From Paracoccaceae bacterium (GTDB taxonomy: Bacteria > Pseudomonadota > Alphaproteobacteria > Rhodobacterales > Rhodobacteraceae): 64,000 bases of DNA. Below the pieces are notes generated by a model. It was not told the origin of the DNA, made no database searches, and saw nothing but the letters and a program-made list of their open reading frames with translations. Where the stretch lies: assembly GCA_012103375.1 (NCBI GenBank), contig WLWX01000001.1, forward strand, positions 603,501-667,500, written 5' to 3'. Made by a program: the position numbers and the translations under genes. Of this stretch, positions 1 to 9,016 are shown in pieces. How positions within the stretch are numbered: the first letter of the stretch is position 1; each line of letters begins with the position of its first letter.

Positions 1-1132
1 CGAAATATCCGACCCGCAGCTTGGAGGATGTCGTCACCCGCCCGCCCATTGCCTCCAGCTTGCCGGCCAGCAGCTTGGACAGGGTCGATTTCCCCTCTCC
101 GTTCCGGCCCAGCAGGGCGATCCGGTCGTCCTGATCTATGCGCAGCGTCAGTTTGGACAGCACCACATGGTCGCCATAACCGACACTGGCGCTTTCCATC
201 GCCACGATGGGCGGCGACAGCTCTTCCGGGCTAGGGAATGTGAATTTGCGCAGCGCCGCCTCGGCCGGGGTGGTGATCGGCTTCATCTTGGCGATCATCT
301 TCAACCGGCTTTGCGCCTGCACGGCCTTGCTGGTCTTATAGCGGAAGCGATCCACGAAACTTTGCAGATGGGCGCGCCGCGCTTCCTGTTTCTTGGCCTC
401 CGCCTCGGCCGCGGCCAGCCGCGCGGCACGGGTTTCGGCGAAGGTGTCATAGCTGCCCTGATAGAGGGTCAGCTTGCGGTCCTCCAAATGCAGGATCGCG
501 CCCACGGCCCGGTTCAGCAGGCCGCGATCATGGCTGATGATGATGACCGTATGCGGGTATTTCGCCAGATAGCTTTCCAGCCACAGCGCCCCTTCCAGGT
601 CGAGGTAGTTTGTCGGTTCGTCCAGCAGCAGCAGGTCCGGCGCGGAAAACAGCACACCCGCAAGGGCTACCCGCATCCGCCAGCCGCCGGAAAAATCCGA
701 ACACGGCATCGCCTGTTCGGCCTGCGTGAACCCAAGGCCCTTCAGGATCGAGCTTGCCCTTGCTTCTGCCGACCAGGCGTCAATATCGGCCAGTCGGGTC
801 TGCACCTCGGCGATCCGGGTCGGGTCGGTCGCGGTTTCCGCCTCGGCCAGCAGATCGGCGCGTTCGGTGTCTGCCGCCAGAACCGTGTTCAGCAGAGAGA
901 CCTCGTTGGCCGGAACCTCCTGCGCGACACCGCCAATGCGGGCACGGGCGGGCAGGCTGATGGCGCCCCCCTCCAGAACCAGCTCCTCGCGGATCAGACG
1001 GAACAGGGTGGTCTTGCCGGTCCCGTTCCGGCCCACCAGCCCGACCTTGTGATCTTCGGGGATATTGGCCGAAGCCCCCTCCAGCAATGGCCGCCCTTCG
1101 ACGGAATAGCGTATGTCGCGAATACTCAGCAT
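1..1132 (-). CDS. ABC-F family ATPase (YheS/Uup-like), 3' end outside the window
   Basis: Soluble ABC-F protein with two ATP-binding cassettes and no membrane part. Members of this family act on ribosomes. Reading from the ATG at 1132, the first cassette has Walker A GRNGTGKTT, signature FSGGWRMRVALA and Walker B LLLLDEPTNYLD followed by HD. The linker is basic (KKQEARRAHLQSF) and the second Walker A GRNGEGKST is seen before the window ends. About 377 residues are present, roughly the first 60 per cent of a normal member. The glycine-tryptophan signature SGGW is typical of the YheS/Uup branch. Translation rescue or 50S remodelling is known for relatives; the exact role here is inference. Confidence 0.9.
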   Translation of the reverse strand, partial: MLSIRDIRYSVEGRPLLEGASANIPEDHKVGLVGRNGTGKTTLFRLIREELVLEGGAISLPARARIGGVAQEVPANEVSLLNTVLAADTERADLLAEAETATDPTRIAEVQTRLADIDAWSAEARASSILKGLGFTQAEQAMPCSDFSGGWRMRVALAGVLFSAPDLLLLDEPTNYLDLEGALWLESYLAKYPHTVIIISHDRGLLNRAVGAILHLEDRKLTLYQGSYDTFAETRAARLAAAEAEAKKQEARRAHLQSFVDRFRYKTSKAVQAQSRLKMIAKMKPITTPAEAALRKFTFPSPEELSPPIVAMESASVGYGDHVVLSKLTLRIDQDDRIALLGRNGEGKSTLSKLLAGKLEAMGGRVTTSSKLRVGYF

Positions 1133-1520
1133 GGGCGGGCAATGCCTGAGCGGGGCGATGGCGTCAATCGGGCTTGGTGGGGTTGGATGGCGGCTTGGGA
1201 GGCAATGTGACCGAAGCGCAAGAACTTACTTGGCGATGTCTATTGGTCGCCGAGGGGATTTACTGACCAATTCGATCAATGCAGACCTACCGAAGCAGGT
1301 GAGCGGGTTTAGCCGGTCATTCGAACATTTTCTGTGGAGTAGCCCCCCGAAAGTTGTCCACAACTTGGGATATCGCCCGCCCGCGCCTAAAAACCTCGTT
1401 CCAATGGAGCAAAGGCCCACGATGCACTAACGATCAAACCGGACCACCCGATGGGGCACGCCACCGCAGTAGAGAGAATGTATCAGATTCAAGTTGTTAT
1501 GAAGTACTCTATCGTCTGCC
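1133..1520. other. 388-bp intergenic region without a convincing gene
   Basis: No supported reading frame. The one structured site is a perfect inverted repeat AAGTTGT-CC-ACAACTT at 1351-1366. It could be an operator and also contains a DnaA-box-like TTGTCCACA. The region ends at the TA target of the first IS630-type element. Confidence 0.4.
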
Positions 1521-2577
1521 TAAAGCGTTTCGTCTTGAACCTGAATCGCGAGGGATTCCCTTGAGACCTGATCTGTGATTCATCCTGTTTGGGAGGATGG
1601 ATCATGTCAGCACCTTTGCCATCTGCGCTTCGGATACGGTTTCAGAGATACATTGAAGAAGGGTTGAGCGGGCGCGCGGCGGCGTTGCGGTTGAAGCTGT
1701 CGCCTGCCACAGGCGCGCGGTGGGCGCGTCAGGTGAGGATGAAGGGTCATGCGGAACCTGCCCGGCAGGGACCGCCGCGCGGCAAGGGAAAGCTGGCTCC
1801 GCATCGGGAATTCTTTGAGGAGTTGATCGCACAAGACCCTGACATCACGCTCTTTGAGTTGCGTAATGCGCTGGCCGATGCAGAGGGTGTGCGGGTGCAT
1901 CACTCCTCCATCGCCAACCTTCTGTCCCGGCTCGGCTTCACGTACAAAAAAAGTCGCTGGTCGCAACCGAGCGCCGCCGCGCCAAGGTAAGGCAGCAACG
2001 GGCCGACTGGTTCAGATACCGCTCGCCAGCCATTGCGACCTTTCCTGAGCGCGTTGTCTTTATTGACGAAACCGCAGTGAAGACAAACCTCACGCGCCTA
2101 CGCGGCAGAGCCAAGCGCGGTAAGCGCCTGACGATGGATGCGCCCTTCGGAAGCTGGGGAACCCAAACCTTGATCGCGGGCCTGACCCAAGGCGCGCTGA
2201 TCGCACCTTGGGTCATCAAGGGAGCGATAGATGGCCCCGCCTTCGCGGCCTACATCCGCGAAGTGCTGGTCCCCGAGATCAACCCCGGCACTGTCGTCAT
2301 TCTCGACAACCTGGCAACCCACCGGAATAAGGAGGCGACGCAGGCTTTACGCAATCACGGCTGCTGGTTCCTTTACCTGCCACCGTACTCGCCCGACCTG
2401 AATCCCATCGAGCAGGCCTTCTCTAAACTGAAAGCCCATTTGCGACGGATCGGGGCCAGGTCCTTTACCCAGGTCTTCGAAGCAATCGGAGCAATCTGCG
2501 ATCTCTACGACCCAGTAGAATGCTGGAACTACTTTAAGGCCGCCGGATATGTCTCAGGTTAATGTCGAAACGCTTTA
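1521..2577 (+). mobile_element. IS630-family insertion sequence, copy 1 (1057 bp with both TA)
   Basis: The element starts TAAAGCGTTTCG and ends CGAAACGCTTTA, giving terminal inverted repeats flanked by the TA dinucleotide that IS630/mariner elements duplicate. Two more copies of exactly the same length lie at 31229-32285 (inverted) and 52731-53787. Where I compared them, copies 1 and 2 agree and copy 3 differs by single bases, for example near its left end and at 53175. This points to recent transposition. This copy sits just upstream of the SUKH pseudogene and may have removed a toxin gene. Confidence 0.95.
1604..2562 (+). CDS. IS630 transposase, two frames joined by -1 frameshift at an A7 run
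   Basis: Frame 1 (1604-1990) encodes an N-terminal helix-turn-helix region (SALRIRFQRYIEEGLSGRAA) and reaches TYKK at the run AAAAAAA, 1946-1952. A -1 slip there enters the frame that continues as KKSLVATERRRAK into 2077-2562. That part carries the DDE catalytic triad: FIDE, LDNLATH and NPIEQAF, the last after YLPPYSPDLNP. The seven-A run followed by G is a standard site for programmed frameshifting or transcriptional slippage in IS630 elements. ATG at 1604 is preferred to 1589 because it begins the conserved HTH part and follows GGGAGG. The element is probably active. Confidence 0.9.
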
Positions 2578-2649
2578 GGATATAGGTTCACTGAGTGGTT
2601 TTTGATGGATCATGGAACACGTTGTGCAATCGATCCAGACTGCATTTAA
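2578..2649 (+). pseudogene. Possible C-terminal tip of a lost toxin ORF
   Basis: The frame leaving the IS reads YRFTEWFLMDHG and so on for about 22 residues, then stops 57 bases before the SUKH immunity ORF. Toxin tips normally lie directly upstream of SUKH genes, so this may be the end of a toxin cut off by the IS. It is too short to identify, and the call rests on position and low GC only. Confidence 0.25.
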
Positions 2650-2706
2650 GCAACAATCCTACAATTGGATTGGATCCTATGATTCGCCTTATTTTGGGAG
2701 CGCGGA

Positions 2707-3396
2707 ATGCCAAATCCTATCCACTTGCCCAACCCTTTTGGCGCGACTTCGCCAAAGGCTGTAGAAGAATTCGAAGAACGCAACGGCTTGAATCTTCCAG
2801 AGCCCTACAAACAGTATTTGATTTCGGCCGATTGTGTTGAAAAACTCCGTTTTAGGGCCTGAACGATGATTTTTCTTTCCATGCAGCCCGATCCTAAATT
2901 TTTGGCGCGGGGGTCGGCCCAAATCGCCTACATGCGCTCACGCGCAGCCATGCGCTGTCTCGTGGTCAAAGCTTTCCGACTATTTCGCTTCATAGGTTTT
3001 CGCAAGAAATCCGCGACGCTCTGATTTCGGAGTTTTTCAACACAATCGGCCAATGGTGGGCTCCCGAAACGAAAAAAAATATACCTGCCAGCAGAGGACG
3101 TTGAAATCGAGTTGCGATATCTATATTCTCTTGGCCCAGTTCCTGTTTTTTCCAGCCTCGAAATGAACTGACACTTAGAGCAAGCCTTTGACCTTGATCG
3201 TTTTGGCAAAGAGGCGTCTGCCTATATCGTTATAGGCATTACCGAGATCGGAGACCTATTGCTAATATTCAAAGAGAATGGCAAGATTTATTTGCATAGT
3301 AACATCGAGATGGAGGAAGACTCCCTTAGAGAATTTCGTAAAGTCACACCTATGATTGCAAATTCTTTCGAAGAATTTTGGGAAGAATTGCGATGA
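2707..3396 (+). pseudogene. SUKH (SMI1/KNR4) family immunity protein, split by a MITE and a stop codon
   Basis: Starts ATG after GGGAG and reads MPNPIHLPNPFG, then VEEFEERNGLNLPEPYKQYL, the typical first helices of SUKH domains. At codon 42 the 218-bp MITE breaks in. Removing it and one copy of the 4-bp duplication GGCC restores ISA-NGGLPKRKKIYLP, including the NGG motif of the family. A second lesion, TGA at 3169-3171, follows SSLEMN. The frame then resumes as HLEQAFDLDRF and ends EEFWEELR at 3396. The rebuilt length is about 155 residues, normal for the family. SUKH proteins neutralise nuclease or other Rhs/CDI/T6SS toxins. The stretch is clearly AT-richer than its surroundings, suggesting transfer. 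Confidence 0.8.
2830..3047 (+). mobile_element. 218-bp MITE, copy 1
   Basis: Bounded by perfect 20-bp inverted repeats GATTGTGTTGAAAAACTCCG and flanked by the 4-bp direct repeat GGCC. Identical-length copies lie at 3747-3964, 39654-39871 and 50816-51033. No transposase is encoded. The end reads DCVEKLRFRA-stop when entered in frame, as happens here from the SUKH gene. The parent IS is not in the window. A 4-bp duplication with GTGTTGAAAAA-type ends suggests an IS5- or IS1182-like DDE element, but I cannot confirm this. Confidence 0.92.
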
Positions 3397-3479
3397 GGTA
3401 GTTTCAAATCGGAATGGCCGGCGCATAGTAGTATTGAGCAAAGCGACACAGCGCAGCAATGCTCTCCTCGCCGCGCAGG

Positions 3480-3710
3480 CCGTATCTGCACCGTGTTCAG
3501 CTCTCCTCTGTCCGTGCCATCACAGACGCCGCTGGCTCGGTCGCCAAACAGAATACATACGGCACCTTCGGCTAGGCGCTCGACACCATCACCGACCCCG
3601 GCACTGCGGCTGAGACCAAGGGCTTCATTGGCGAGCGCTACGGTGCAGTCGCTGGCCTACAGAACTTCAAAGCACGCTACTACGACTCAGGTTTCGGGAT
3701 ACCCGGTATG
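3480..3710 (+). pseudogene. Rhs-repeat core fragment
   Basis: One frame reads PYLHRVQLSSVRAITDAAGS, then VAKQNTYGTFG, a TAG at 3573-3575, ALDTITDPGTAAETKGFIGE and RYGAVAGLQNFKARYYDS. That order (SSVRAITD, YGTFG, FIGERY, GLQ..ARYYD) is the conserved core of Rhs/YD-repeat toxins just before the variable C-terminal toxin. No start is present, and the frame loses similarity before MITE copy 2. Together with the SUKH remnant it marks an old polymorphic-toxin locus. Confidence 0.75.
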
Positions 3711-3746
3711 TCTGTTGGGGCTGATGGCCAAGGTCAGCAATGTCCG

Positions 3747-3964
3747 GATTGTGTTGAAAAACTCCGAAATCAGAGCGTCGCGGATTTCTTGCGAAAACCT
3801 ATGAAGCGAAATAGTCGGAAAGCTTTGACCACGAGACAGCGCATGGCTGCGCGTGAGCGCATGTAGGCGATTTGGGCCGACCCCCGCGCCAAAAATTTAG
3901 GATCGGGCTGCATGGAAAGAAAAATCATCGTTCAGGCCCTAAAACGGAGTTTTTCAACACAATC
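3747..3964 (-). mobile_element. 218-bp MITE, copy 2 (inverted relative to copy 1)
   Basis: Same 20-bp perfect inverted ends as copy 1 but opposite internal orientation. The target duplication is TCCG on both sides. It lies between the Rhs fragment and the 3' side of imuA, so it may mark a rearrangement border. Confidence 0.92.
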
Positions 3965-4040
3965 TCCGCAAAGCTGACTCCTGAAATCACCGTTTCCGCC
4001 CGCAGTTCCCGGGTGTCGTACTGCCGTCGTCGGCCTTACC

Positions 4041-4667
4041 TCACGCCGCCGCCACCAGCGCCCCTGCATCCTTCGCATCCGCCACCATCTGCCAGACCCG
4101 CTCGGGCGCGGTGCGGGCGCGCAGGCGGGTCAGGGACCAGCCTTCTGAGGTGTCGGCCTCGTGGGCCGGTTCCAGTGACCAGCGGCTTTCGACGCCCGGC
4201 GCGCCGCCGCCAGTCCCCGGGGTCAGGATCAGGCCCAGCGGCAGGCTGCGTTTGGTGGTTGCGCCGGTTTCGGCGGCCAGATGCAACCGGCGCACCGGGG
4301 TCAGGGCCGGGGGGCCGGGCAGGTCGGCGACGACCAGCGGGATGGCGCCGGTGCGCAGCGCCTCTTCCATCACCCACAGCAGGTCTTCGGGGCGGCGCGG
4401 GCTGATGAAGATGAAACGGCCCGGATCGACAAAGCGGGTCATCGCCTCGGGGTTGGGGCGGTCGCTGCCCCAGCCGGGCGCGATCCAGAACACCGGCCCG
4501 GTGGTGGCCCGCGCCACCAGCATCGCCAGCGTGCGCCGCGCCGCGCCGCAAGCTTCGTGCACACGGGCCGGGGCCAGCGCCATGCCCGGCGCGAATTCCA
4601 CGCCCGCGCCACCGTCCCGCCGGGGCGGGCCACGGGTGATCAGATGGGGTGCCAGATGCGTGGACAT
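4041..4667 (-). CDS. imuA: ImuA-like SOS mutagenesis protein
   Basis: 208 residues resembling the alphaproteobacterial ImuA (RecA/SulA-like) family. Visible blocks are [44 protein letters not shown] and a region around [11 protein letters not shown]. In this family ImuA works with ImuB and DnaE2 in error-prone translesion synthesis after DNA damage. A LexA box lies 18 bp upstream of the start. The usual partners imuB and dnaE2 are not downstream: about 75 bp of unassigned DNA is followed by MITE copy 2 and Rhs debris. Either they are elsewhere or the cassette is broken. The family call is from recalled motifs, hence moderate confidence. Confidence 0.7.
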   Translation of the reverse strand: MSTHLAPHLITRGPPRRDGGAGVEFAPGMALAPARVHEACGAARRTLAMLVARATTGPVFWIAPGWGSDRPNPEAMTRFVDPGRFIFISPRRPEDLLWVMEEALRTGAIPLVVADLPGPPALTPVRRLHLAAETGATTKRSLPLGLILTPGTGGGAPGVESRWSLEPAHEADTSEGWSLTRLRARTAPERVWQMVADAKDAGALVAAA

Positions 4668-4684
4668 GGCAGATAGGTTAAGAT

Positions 4685-4699
4685 GTTCTCAATTTGTTC
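4685..4699 (-). promoter_or_regulatory. LexA (SOS) box
   Basis: GTTC-TCAATTT-GTTC is an exact match to GTTC-N7-GTTC, the LexA site of alphaproteobacteria. It is 18 bp from the imuA start and about 100 bp from the aldo/keto reductase start, so imuA is the likely target. Confidence 0.85.
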
Positions 4700-4796
4700 T
4701 CAAGCAAAATCGGCCCGGTCACCCGGCCGGAACAACCGGCTTGCCACGACCCCGCCGGTCGCTATCACTAAGCAAAACCAACAGGGGATACCGCAG

Positions 4797-5831
4797 ATGA
4801 AACGCTTGACGCTTGGCCGCACGGGGATTGCGGTTTCGGAATTCTGCTTGGGCTCGATGACCTGGGGCACCCAGAATACCGAAGCCGAGGCCCACGCACA
4901 GATCGACCACGCGCTGGCACAGGGCTGCGATTTCATCGACACGGCCGAGATGTATCCCGTGAACCCGGTCAGCAAGGAAACCGTTGGCGGAACCGAGGCG
5001 ATCATCGGCACATGGAACGCCAAGGGGCGACGCAAGGACGTGGTGATCGCCACCAAGATGAGCGGTGACATCGCCATGGTCCGCGACGGGCGCGGCATCA
5101 ACCCGCGCGATCTGAAGCTGGCGCTCGATGGGTCACTGAAGCGACTGCAGACAGACTATATCGACCTTTACCAGTTTCACTGGCCGAACCGCGGGTCGTT
5201 CCACTTCCGCAAGATCTGGAACTACGACCCGAACGGGTCGGACACGGCCGAGGTGCGCCAGCACATGGCCGATGTAATGGGCACGCTGGAGGAGGTGCAG
5301 GAGGCCGGCAAGATCCGCGCCTTCGGGCTGAGCAATGACAGCGTCTGGGGCACGATGGGCTGGCTGAGGGCGGCTGAATCCGGTGGCCCGCGCGTTGCGA
5401 CGATGCAGAACGAATACTCGCTGATGTGCCGTCAGTATGACACCGACCTGGCCGAGATGGCCGTGCATGAAGACGTGACCCTGCTGGCGTTCAGCCCGCT
5501 GGCCTGCGGCATCCTGTCGGGCAAGTATCTGGATGGCGCGGTTCCGGGTGGATCTCGGCTGGACCTGACCCCCGGCCTTGGCGGGCGGATATCGGCGCGG
5601 ATGGATGACGCCGTGCGCGCCTATCAGGGGGTCGCGGCAAAACACGGACTGGACCTGGTGCAAATGGCGCTGGCCTGGACCCGCACGAGGCCCTTCCTGA
5701 CGATCCCGATTTTCGGGGCGACCAGCATGGCGCAGCTAGAGGTTGCCTTGGGAGCCGCCGATCTGGTGCTAGGCGATGACGTGCTTAGTGACATCGCCGA
5801 GGCGCATAAGGCGCATCCGATGCCGTTTTAG
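4797..5831 (+). CDS. Aldo/keto reductase (Tas-like)
   Basis: NADPH-dependent oxidoreductase with a TIM-barrel fold. It begins MKRLTLGRTGIAVSEFCLGS after a purine-rich AGGGG. The catalytic tetrad is visible: Asp in DFIDTAEMYP with its Tyr, Lys in IATKMSG and His in LYQFHWPNR. The NADPH-binding C-terminal part reads IPIFGATSMAQLE. The length of 344 residues fits the Tas branch, which keeps the longer loop with PVNPVSKETVGGTE. The earlier in-frame ATG at 4683 lies on the LexA box and is rejected. The substrate is unknown. Confidence 0.9.
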   Translation: MKRLTLGRTGIAVSEFCLGSMTWGTQNTEAEAHAQIDHALAQGCDFIDTAEMYPVNPVSKETVGGTEAIIGTWNAKGRRKDVVIATKMSGDIAMVRDGRGINPRDLKLALDGSLKRLQTDYIDLYQFHWPNRGSFHFRKIWNYDPNGSDTAEVRQHMADVMGTLEEVQEAGKIRAFGLSNDSVWGTMGWLRAAESGGPRVATMQNEYSLMCRQYDTDLAEMAVHEDVTLLAFSPLACGILSGKYLDGAVPGGSRLDLTPGLGGRISARMDDAVRAYQGVAAKHGLDLVQMALAWTRTRPFLTIPIFGATSMAQLEVALGAADLVLGDDVLSDIAEAHKAHPMPF

Positions 5832-5864
5832 GGCGTGGCCAACGGAATGCTTGGTGCGGAGCGG

Positions 5865-6028
5865 TCATTGGCAAATTGTCTTTGCGCCCGGTGTGCGCCG
5901 CAAGGCGCAGGGCGCGCGCCGGACCGGTCTCGCCGGTCAGGCGCTGGTTGACGGCCAAGCCTGAACCATAAAACATGCAAACACTATGGCGCAGCGCCAG
6001 CCCACCGATCCGGCGCGCGCCCTGCTTG
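5865..6028 (+). repeat. Dispersed intergenic repeat A, copy 1
   Basis: Contains a long internal inverted repeat: GCAGGGCGCGCGCCGGACCG on one arm and the complementary CGGCGCGCGCCCTGC on the other, around a core with AACCATAAAACATGCAAAC. The same element lies inverted at 37366-37553 with a short extra block. The core resembles that of repeat B (21287-21466 and 39906-40086). No ORF is supported in the 365-bp gap. Confidence 0.75.
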
Positions 6029-6196
6029 AGGTGTGTCGCAGATCTCCGCACCAGGCCGCTAGACCTTGCCGCAGCGCTTCATCCCGCCACCACCACCGAC
6101 AAGTCCCGTGTCGCGACACTGCTGCCCCGCAACACCCCCCTTGCCAGATGCGCAATTTCCCTGTCACCTGCCGGAAAACATCGGGGGGACGCCACC

Positions 6197-7111
6197 ATGC
6201 CATTGACCATGAACCGAGAGGTCTTCATCACCTGCGCCGTCACCGGCTCGGGCTCTACCCAGGACCGCAGCCCGCATGTGCCACGCTCCCCCAAACAGAT
6301 CGCCGACAGCGCGATTGCAGCTGCTAAAGCTGGTGCGGCGGTGGTGCATTGCCATGTCCGCGACCCTGAAACCGGGGCGCCAAGCCGTGACTTGAAGTAT
6401 TACCGCGAAGTTACTGATCGTATTCGAGATTCCGGTACAGATGCGGTGCTGAACCTGACCTCGGGCATGGGGGGTGATATGGTGTTCGGCGGTGCCTCAA
6501 CCCCGCTGCCGCTTGCCGCAGGTACTGATTTGGTCGGGGCCGAGGAACGCGTCGCACATGTCCTCGAATGCCGCCCCGAGATTACGACTCTCGATTGCGG
6601 CACGATGAACTTTGCCGAGGCGGATTATGTGATGACCAACACGCCCGGCATGCTGCAGGCCATGGGCCGCCTGATGACCGAGGCGGGTGCCAAGCCGGAA
6701 ATCGAGGCCTTCGACACCGGCCACCTCTGGTATGCCAAGCAACTGGTCGAGGATGGTATCCTGGAAAGCCCGGCATTGGTGCAGCTGTGCATGGGGGTGC
6801 CCTGGGGCGCGCCGGATGACCTCAACACCTTCATGTCAATGGTGAACAACATCCCGCAAGACTGGACTTTTTCTGCATTTTCTCTGGGTCGCAACCAGAT
6901 GCCTTTTGTCGCGGCATCGGTTCTGGCGGGCGGCAATGTGCGGGTCGGTTTGGAAGATAACCTGATGCTGGATCGGGGTGTTCTGGCGACCAACGAAGCC
7001 TTGGTGGCCCGTGCGGTGGAAATCGTCGAACGGCTGGGCGCAAAGGTGATCGGCCCGCAAACCGTGCGTGATAAACTGGGTTTGACCAAGCAGGCTCCGA
7101 TCAATGGCTAG
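6197..7111 (+). CDS. Beta-keto acid cleavage enzyme (BKACE, DUF849), probable dehydrocarnitine cleavage
   Basis: Zn-dependent TIM-barrel enzyme that splits a beta-keto acid with acetyl-CoA. The start MPLTMNREVFITCAVTGSGS follows a strong GGGGGGA. The Zn-site motif is AAVVHCHVRDPETGAPS, and the active-site region reads FGASTPLPLAAGTDLVGAEE-like. The C-terminal part carries GGNVRVGLEDN. The 304-residue length is normal. It is followed by a GDSL-hydrolase and an LcdH-type dehydrogenase/thioesterase. That context matches carnitine catabolism: 3-dehydrocarnitine plus acetyl-CoA gives betainyl-CoA plus acetoacetate. Confidence 0.87.
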   Translation: MPLTMNREVFITCAVTGSGSTQDRSPHVPRSPKQIADSAIAAAKAGAAVVHCHVRDPETGAPSRDLKYYREVTDRIRDSGTDAVLNLTSGMGGDMVFGGASTPLPLAAGTDLVGAEERVAHVLECRPEITTLDCGTMNFAEADYVMTNTPGMLQAMGRLMTEAGAKPEIEAFDTGHLWYAKQLVEDGILESPALVQLCMGVPWGAPDDLNTFMSMVNNIPQDWTFSAFSLGRNQMPFVAASVLAGGNVRVGLEDNLMLDRGVLATNEALVARAVEIVERLGAKVIGPQTVRDKLGLTKQAPING

Positions 7112-7158
7112 ATTAAGATCTTGTTATATGTTTCACGTGAAACACGAGGCTTAAGCGT

Positions 7159-7776
7159 ATGAAAATAATCGTTTGTTATGGCGACAGCAATACCCATGGC
7201 ACGCTGCCGATGGCGACGATTGATGACGATGGCCGCCTTGGCCCGAACGAACGCTGGCCGGGCGTGATGGCGGCGGAACTTGGCACTGGTTTCCGGGTCA
7301 TCGAAGAAGGGCTGCCGGGCCGCACCACCGTTCAGGATGACCCCTTCGAAGGGGTGCATCTGAACGGTCTGCGCATTCTGCCCGCGATCCTGAACAGCCA
7401 TCGGCCCATTGACGGGCTGATCATCATGCTGGGGACCAATGACCTCAAGGCGCGTTTTTCCGCCCCCGCGGCAGACATAGCGCTTGGCGTTGAAAAACTC
7501 GCCCTGCTTGCCGCGACATTGGCGCATCCGCCCCGCGTCCTGATCGTTGCACCGGCCCCGGTACGCGAGATTGGCTGCCTGGCCAATTACTTCGCCGGTG
7601 CCGAAGCAAAGGGTGCGGGGCTGACCGATGCGCTGCGATACCGCGCCGGGCGGGTGGGCGCGGATTTCTTCAACGCCGGATCGGTGATCTCGGTCGATCC
7701 GCTGGACGGCGTGCATTTCGGGGCCGGGGCTGTTCGACATCGCACTGCCGCCCGAAGGCACGCTCAGCTTCCATGA
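7159..7776 (+). pseudogene. SGNH/GDSL hydrolase, C-terminus replaced by a deletion junction
   Basis: Family blocks are clear: GDSNTHG (block I, Ser), GLPGRTT (block II Gly), MLGTNDLKA (block III Asn) and DPLDGVHF (block V Asp/His). After VHFG, near 7720, the frame runs into what is another frame of the carnitine dehydrogenase gene and ends RHRTAARRHAQLP. The final helix expected after the catalytic His is therefore missing. All catalytic blocks remain, so activity is possible but stability is doubtful. The true role in the carnitine operon is unknown. Confidence 0.75.
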
Positions 7777-9016
7777 AACAATCGCGGAGGCCGTGGCTGG
7801 AGCCGAGTGGATTCAGGAAAGCGCGCCGGAACGCTTTGATCTGAAACAGAAGATCCTGGCTGATATTCAGGACAGCTGCGCGCCCGACGCCATCATCGGA
7901 TCGTCCACATCCGGCTTCAAACCGTCCGAGCTTCAGGACGGCGCGGCACGGCCTGCCCAGATCCTGGTCGCACATCCGTTCAACCCGGTTTACCTTCTGC
8001 CATTAATCGAACTAGTGCAAAGCCCGAAGTTCGCACCGAAACATATTGATAAAGCATCGGGAATTCTACGCGGTTTGAGCCTGTACCCGCTCCACGTCCG
8101 CACCGAAATCGACGCCCATATCGCGGATCGCTTCCTCGAAGCCGTCTGGCGAGAGGCGCTGTGGCTGGTCAAGGATGGTATCGCCACGACCGAGGAAATC
8201 GACCAGGCGATCCGCATGGGTTTTGGCCTGCGTTGGGCGCAGATGGGCCTGTTCGAAACCTACCGGATCGCCGGTGGCGAGGCCGGGATGGCCCATTTCA
8301 TCGAACAGTTCGGCCCGGCGCTGAAATGGCCCTGGACCAAGTTGATGGACGTGCCAGAGTTGACCGATGATCTGGTAAAAGCCATTGCAGATCAATCTGA
8401 TGCGCAATCCGGTGAACGTTCAATCCGCGAATTGGAACGCGCCCGCGATACCAACCTCGTCGGTATCCTGCGCGCCTTGAAGGTGACGAACGAAGGCGCG
8501 GGCGCGGTCCTGAACGCCGCCGACAAAGCCTTGCGCCGTGATCCCGATGACCTGACCGGTCCGATCCCCACAGTCACCCGCGCTGTGCCGCTGGACTGGA
8601 CCGACTACAACGGTCATATGAACGAGGCGCGGTATCTGCAGGCTTTTGGCGACGCAACCGACCGCTTCATGGAGCTCATCGGCTGCGACGCTGCCTATAT
8701 CGCGACTGGCGGCAGCTATTTCACCGCCGAAACCCATATTCGCCATATCGACGAAGCCCACGCCGGAACCCGCATTCGGATCGACACGATCTGCCTGCAA
8801 GGCGAAGGCAAAAAACTCCATCTTTTCCATCAGATGTACGACGAGATTCGCCTTCTGGCGACGGGCGAACATTTCCTGCTGCACGTCAGCCTGGAGACCC
8901 GCAAACCCAGCCCGCCGGGGGCAGAGGTTGCGCGCAAGCTCAGCAAAATCGCGGCCGATCACGCCAGCCTGCCACGCCCGGATGGCATCGGGCGGGCCGT
9001 GGGTCAGCGGCCGTGA
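7730..9016 (+). pseudogene. L-carnitine 3-dehydrogenase / betainyl-CoA thioesterase fusion, N-terminus deleted
   Basis: From 7730 the frame reads LFDIALPPEGTLSFHETIAE then AVAGAEWIQESAPERFDLKQ, which aligns with about residue 70 onward of LcdH-type 3-hydroxyacyl-CoA-dehydrogenase-like enzymes. The NAD-binding GxGxxG segment that should precede it is absent. The remaining part holds the dehydrogenase core (SSTSGFKPSELQ, AHPFNPVYLLPLIELV, catalytic His) and a C-terminal hotdog thioesterase (DWTDYNGHMNEARYLQAFGD). The next possible start is GTG at 7793. The dehydrogenase is almost surely dead; the thioesterase could still fold. The stop overlaps the next gene (GTGA). Confidence 0.82.

Noticed and set aside
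2928..3209. 93-residue minus-strand ORF spanning MITE copy 1
   Set aside because: It is produced by the open frame through the MITE ends and has no ribosome site or conserved content.
5975..6196. N-terminal extension of the BKACE frame back to 5975
   Set aside because: It lies in repeat A, has low protein character, and the ATG at 6197 has a strong ribosome site and starts at the family's normal N-terminus.
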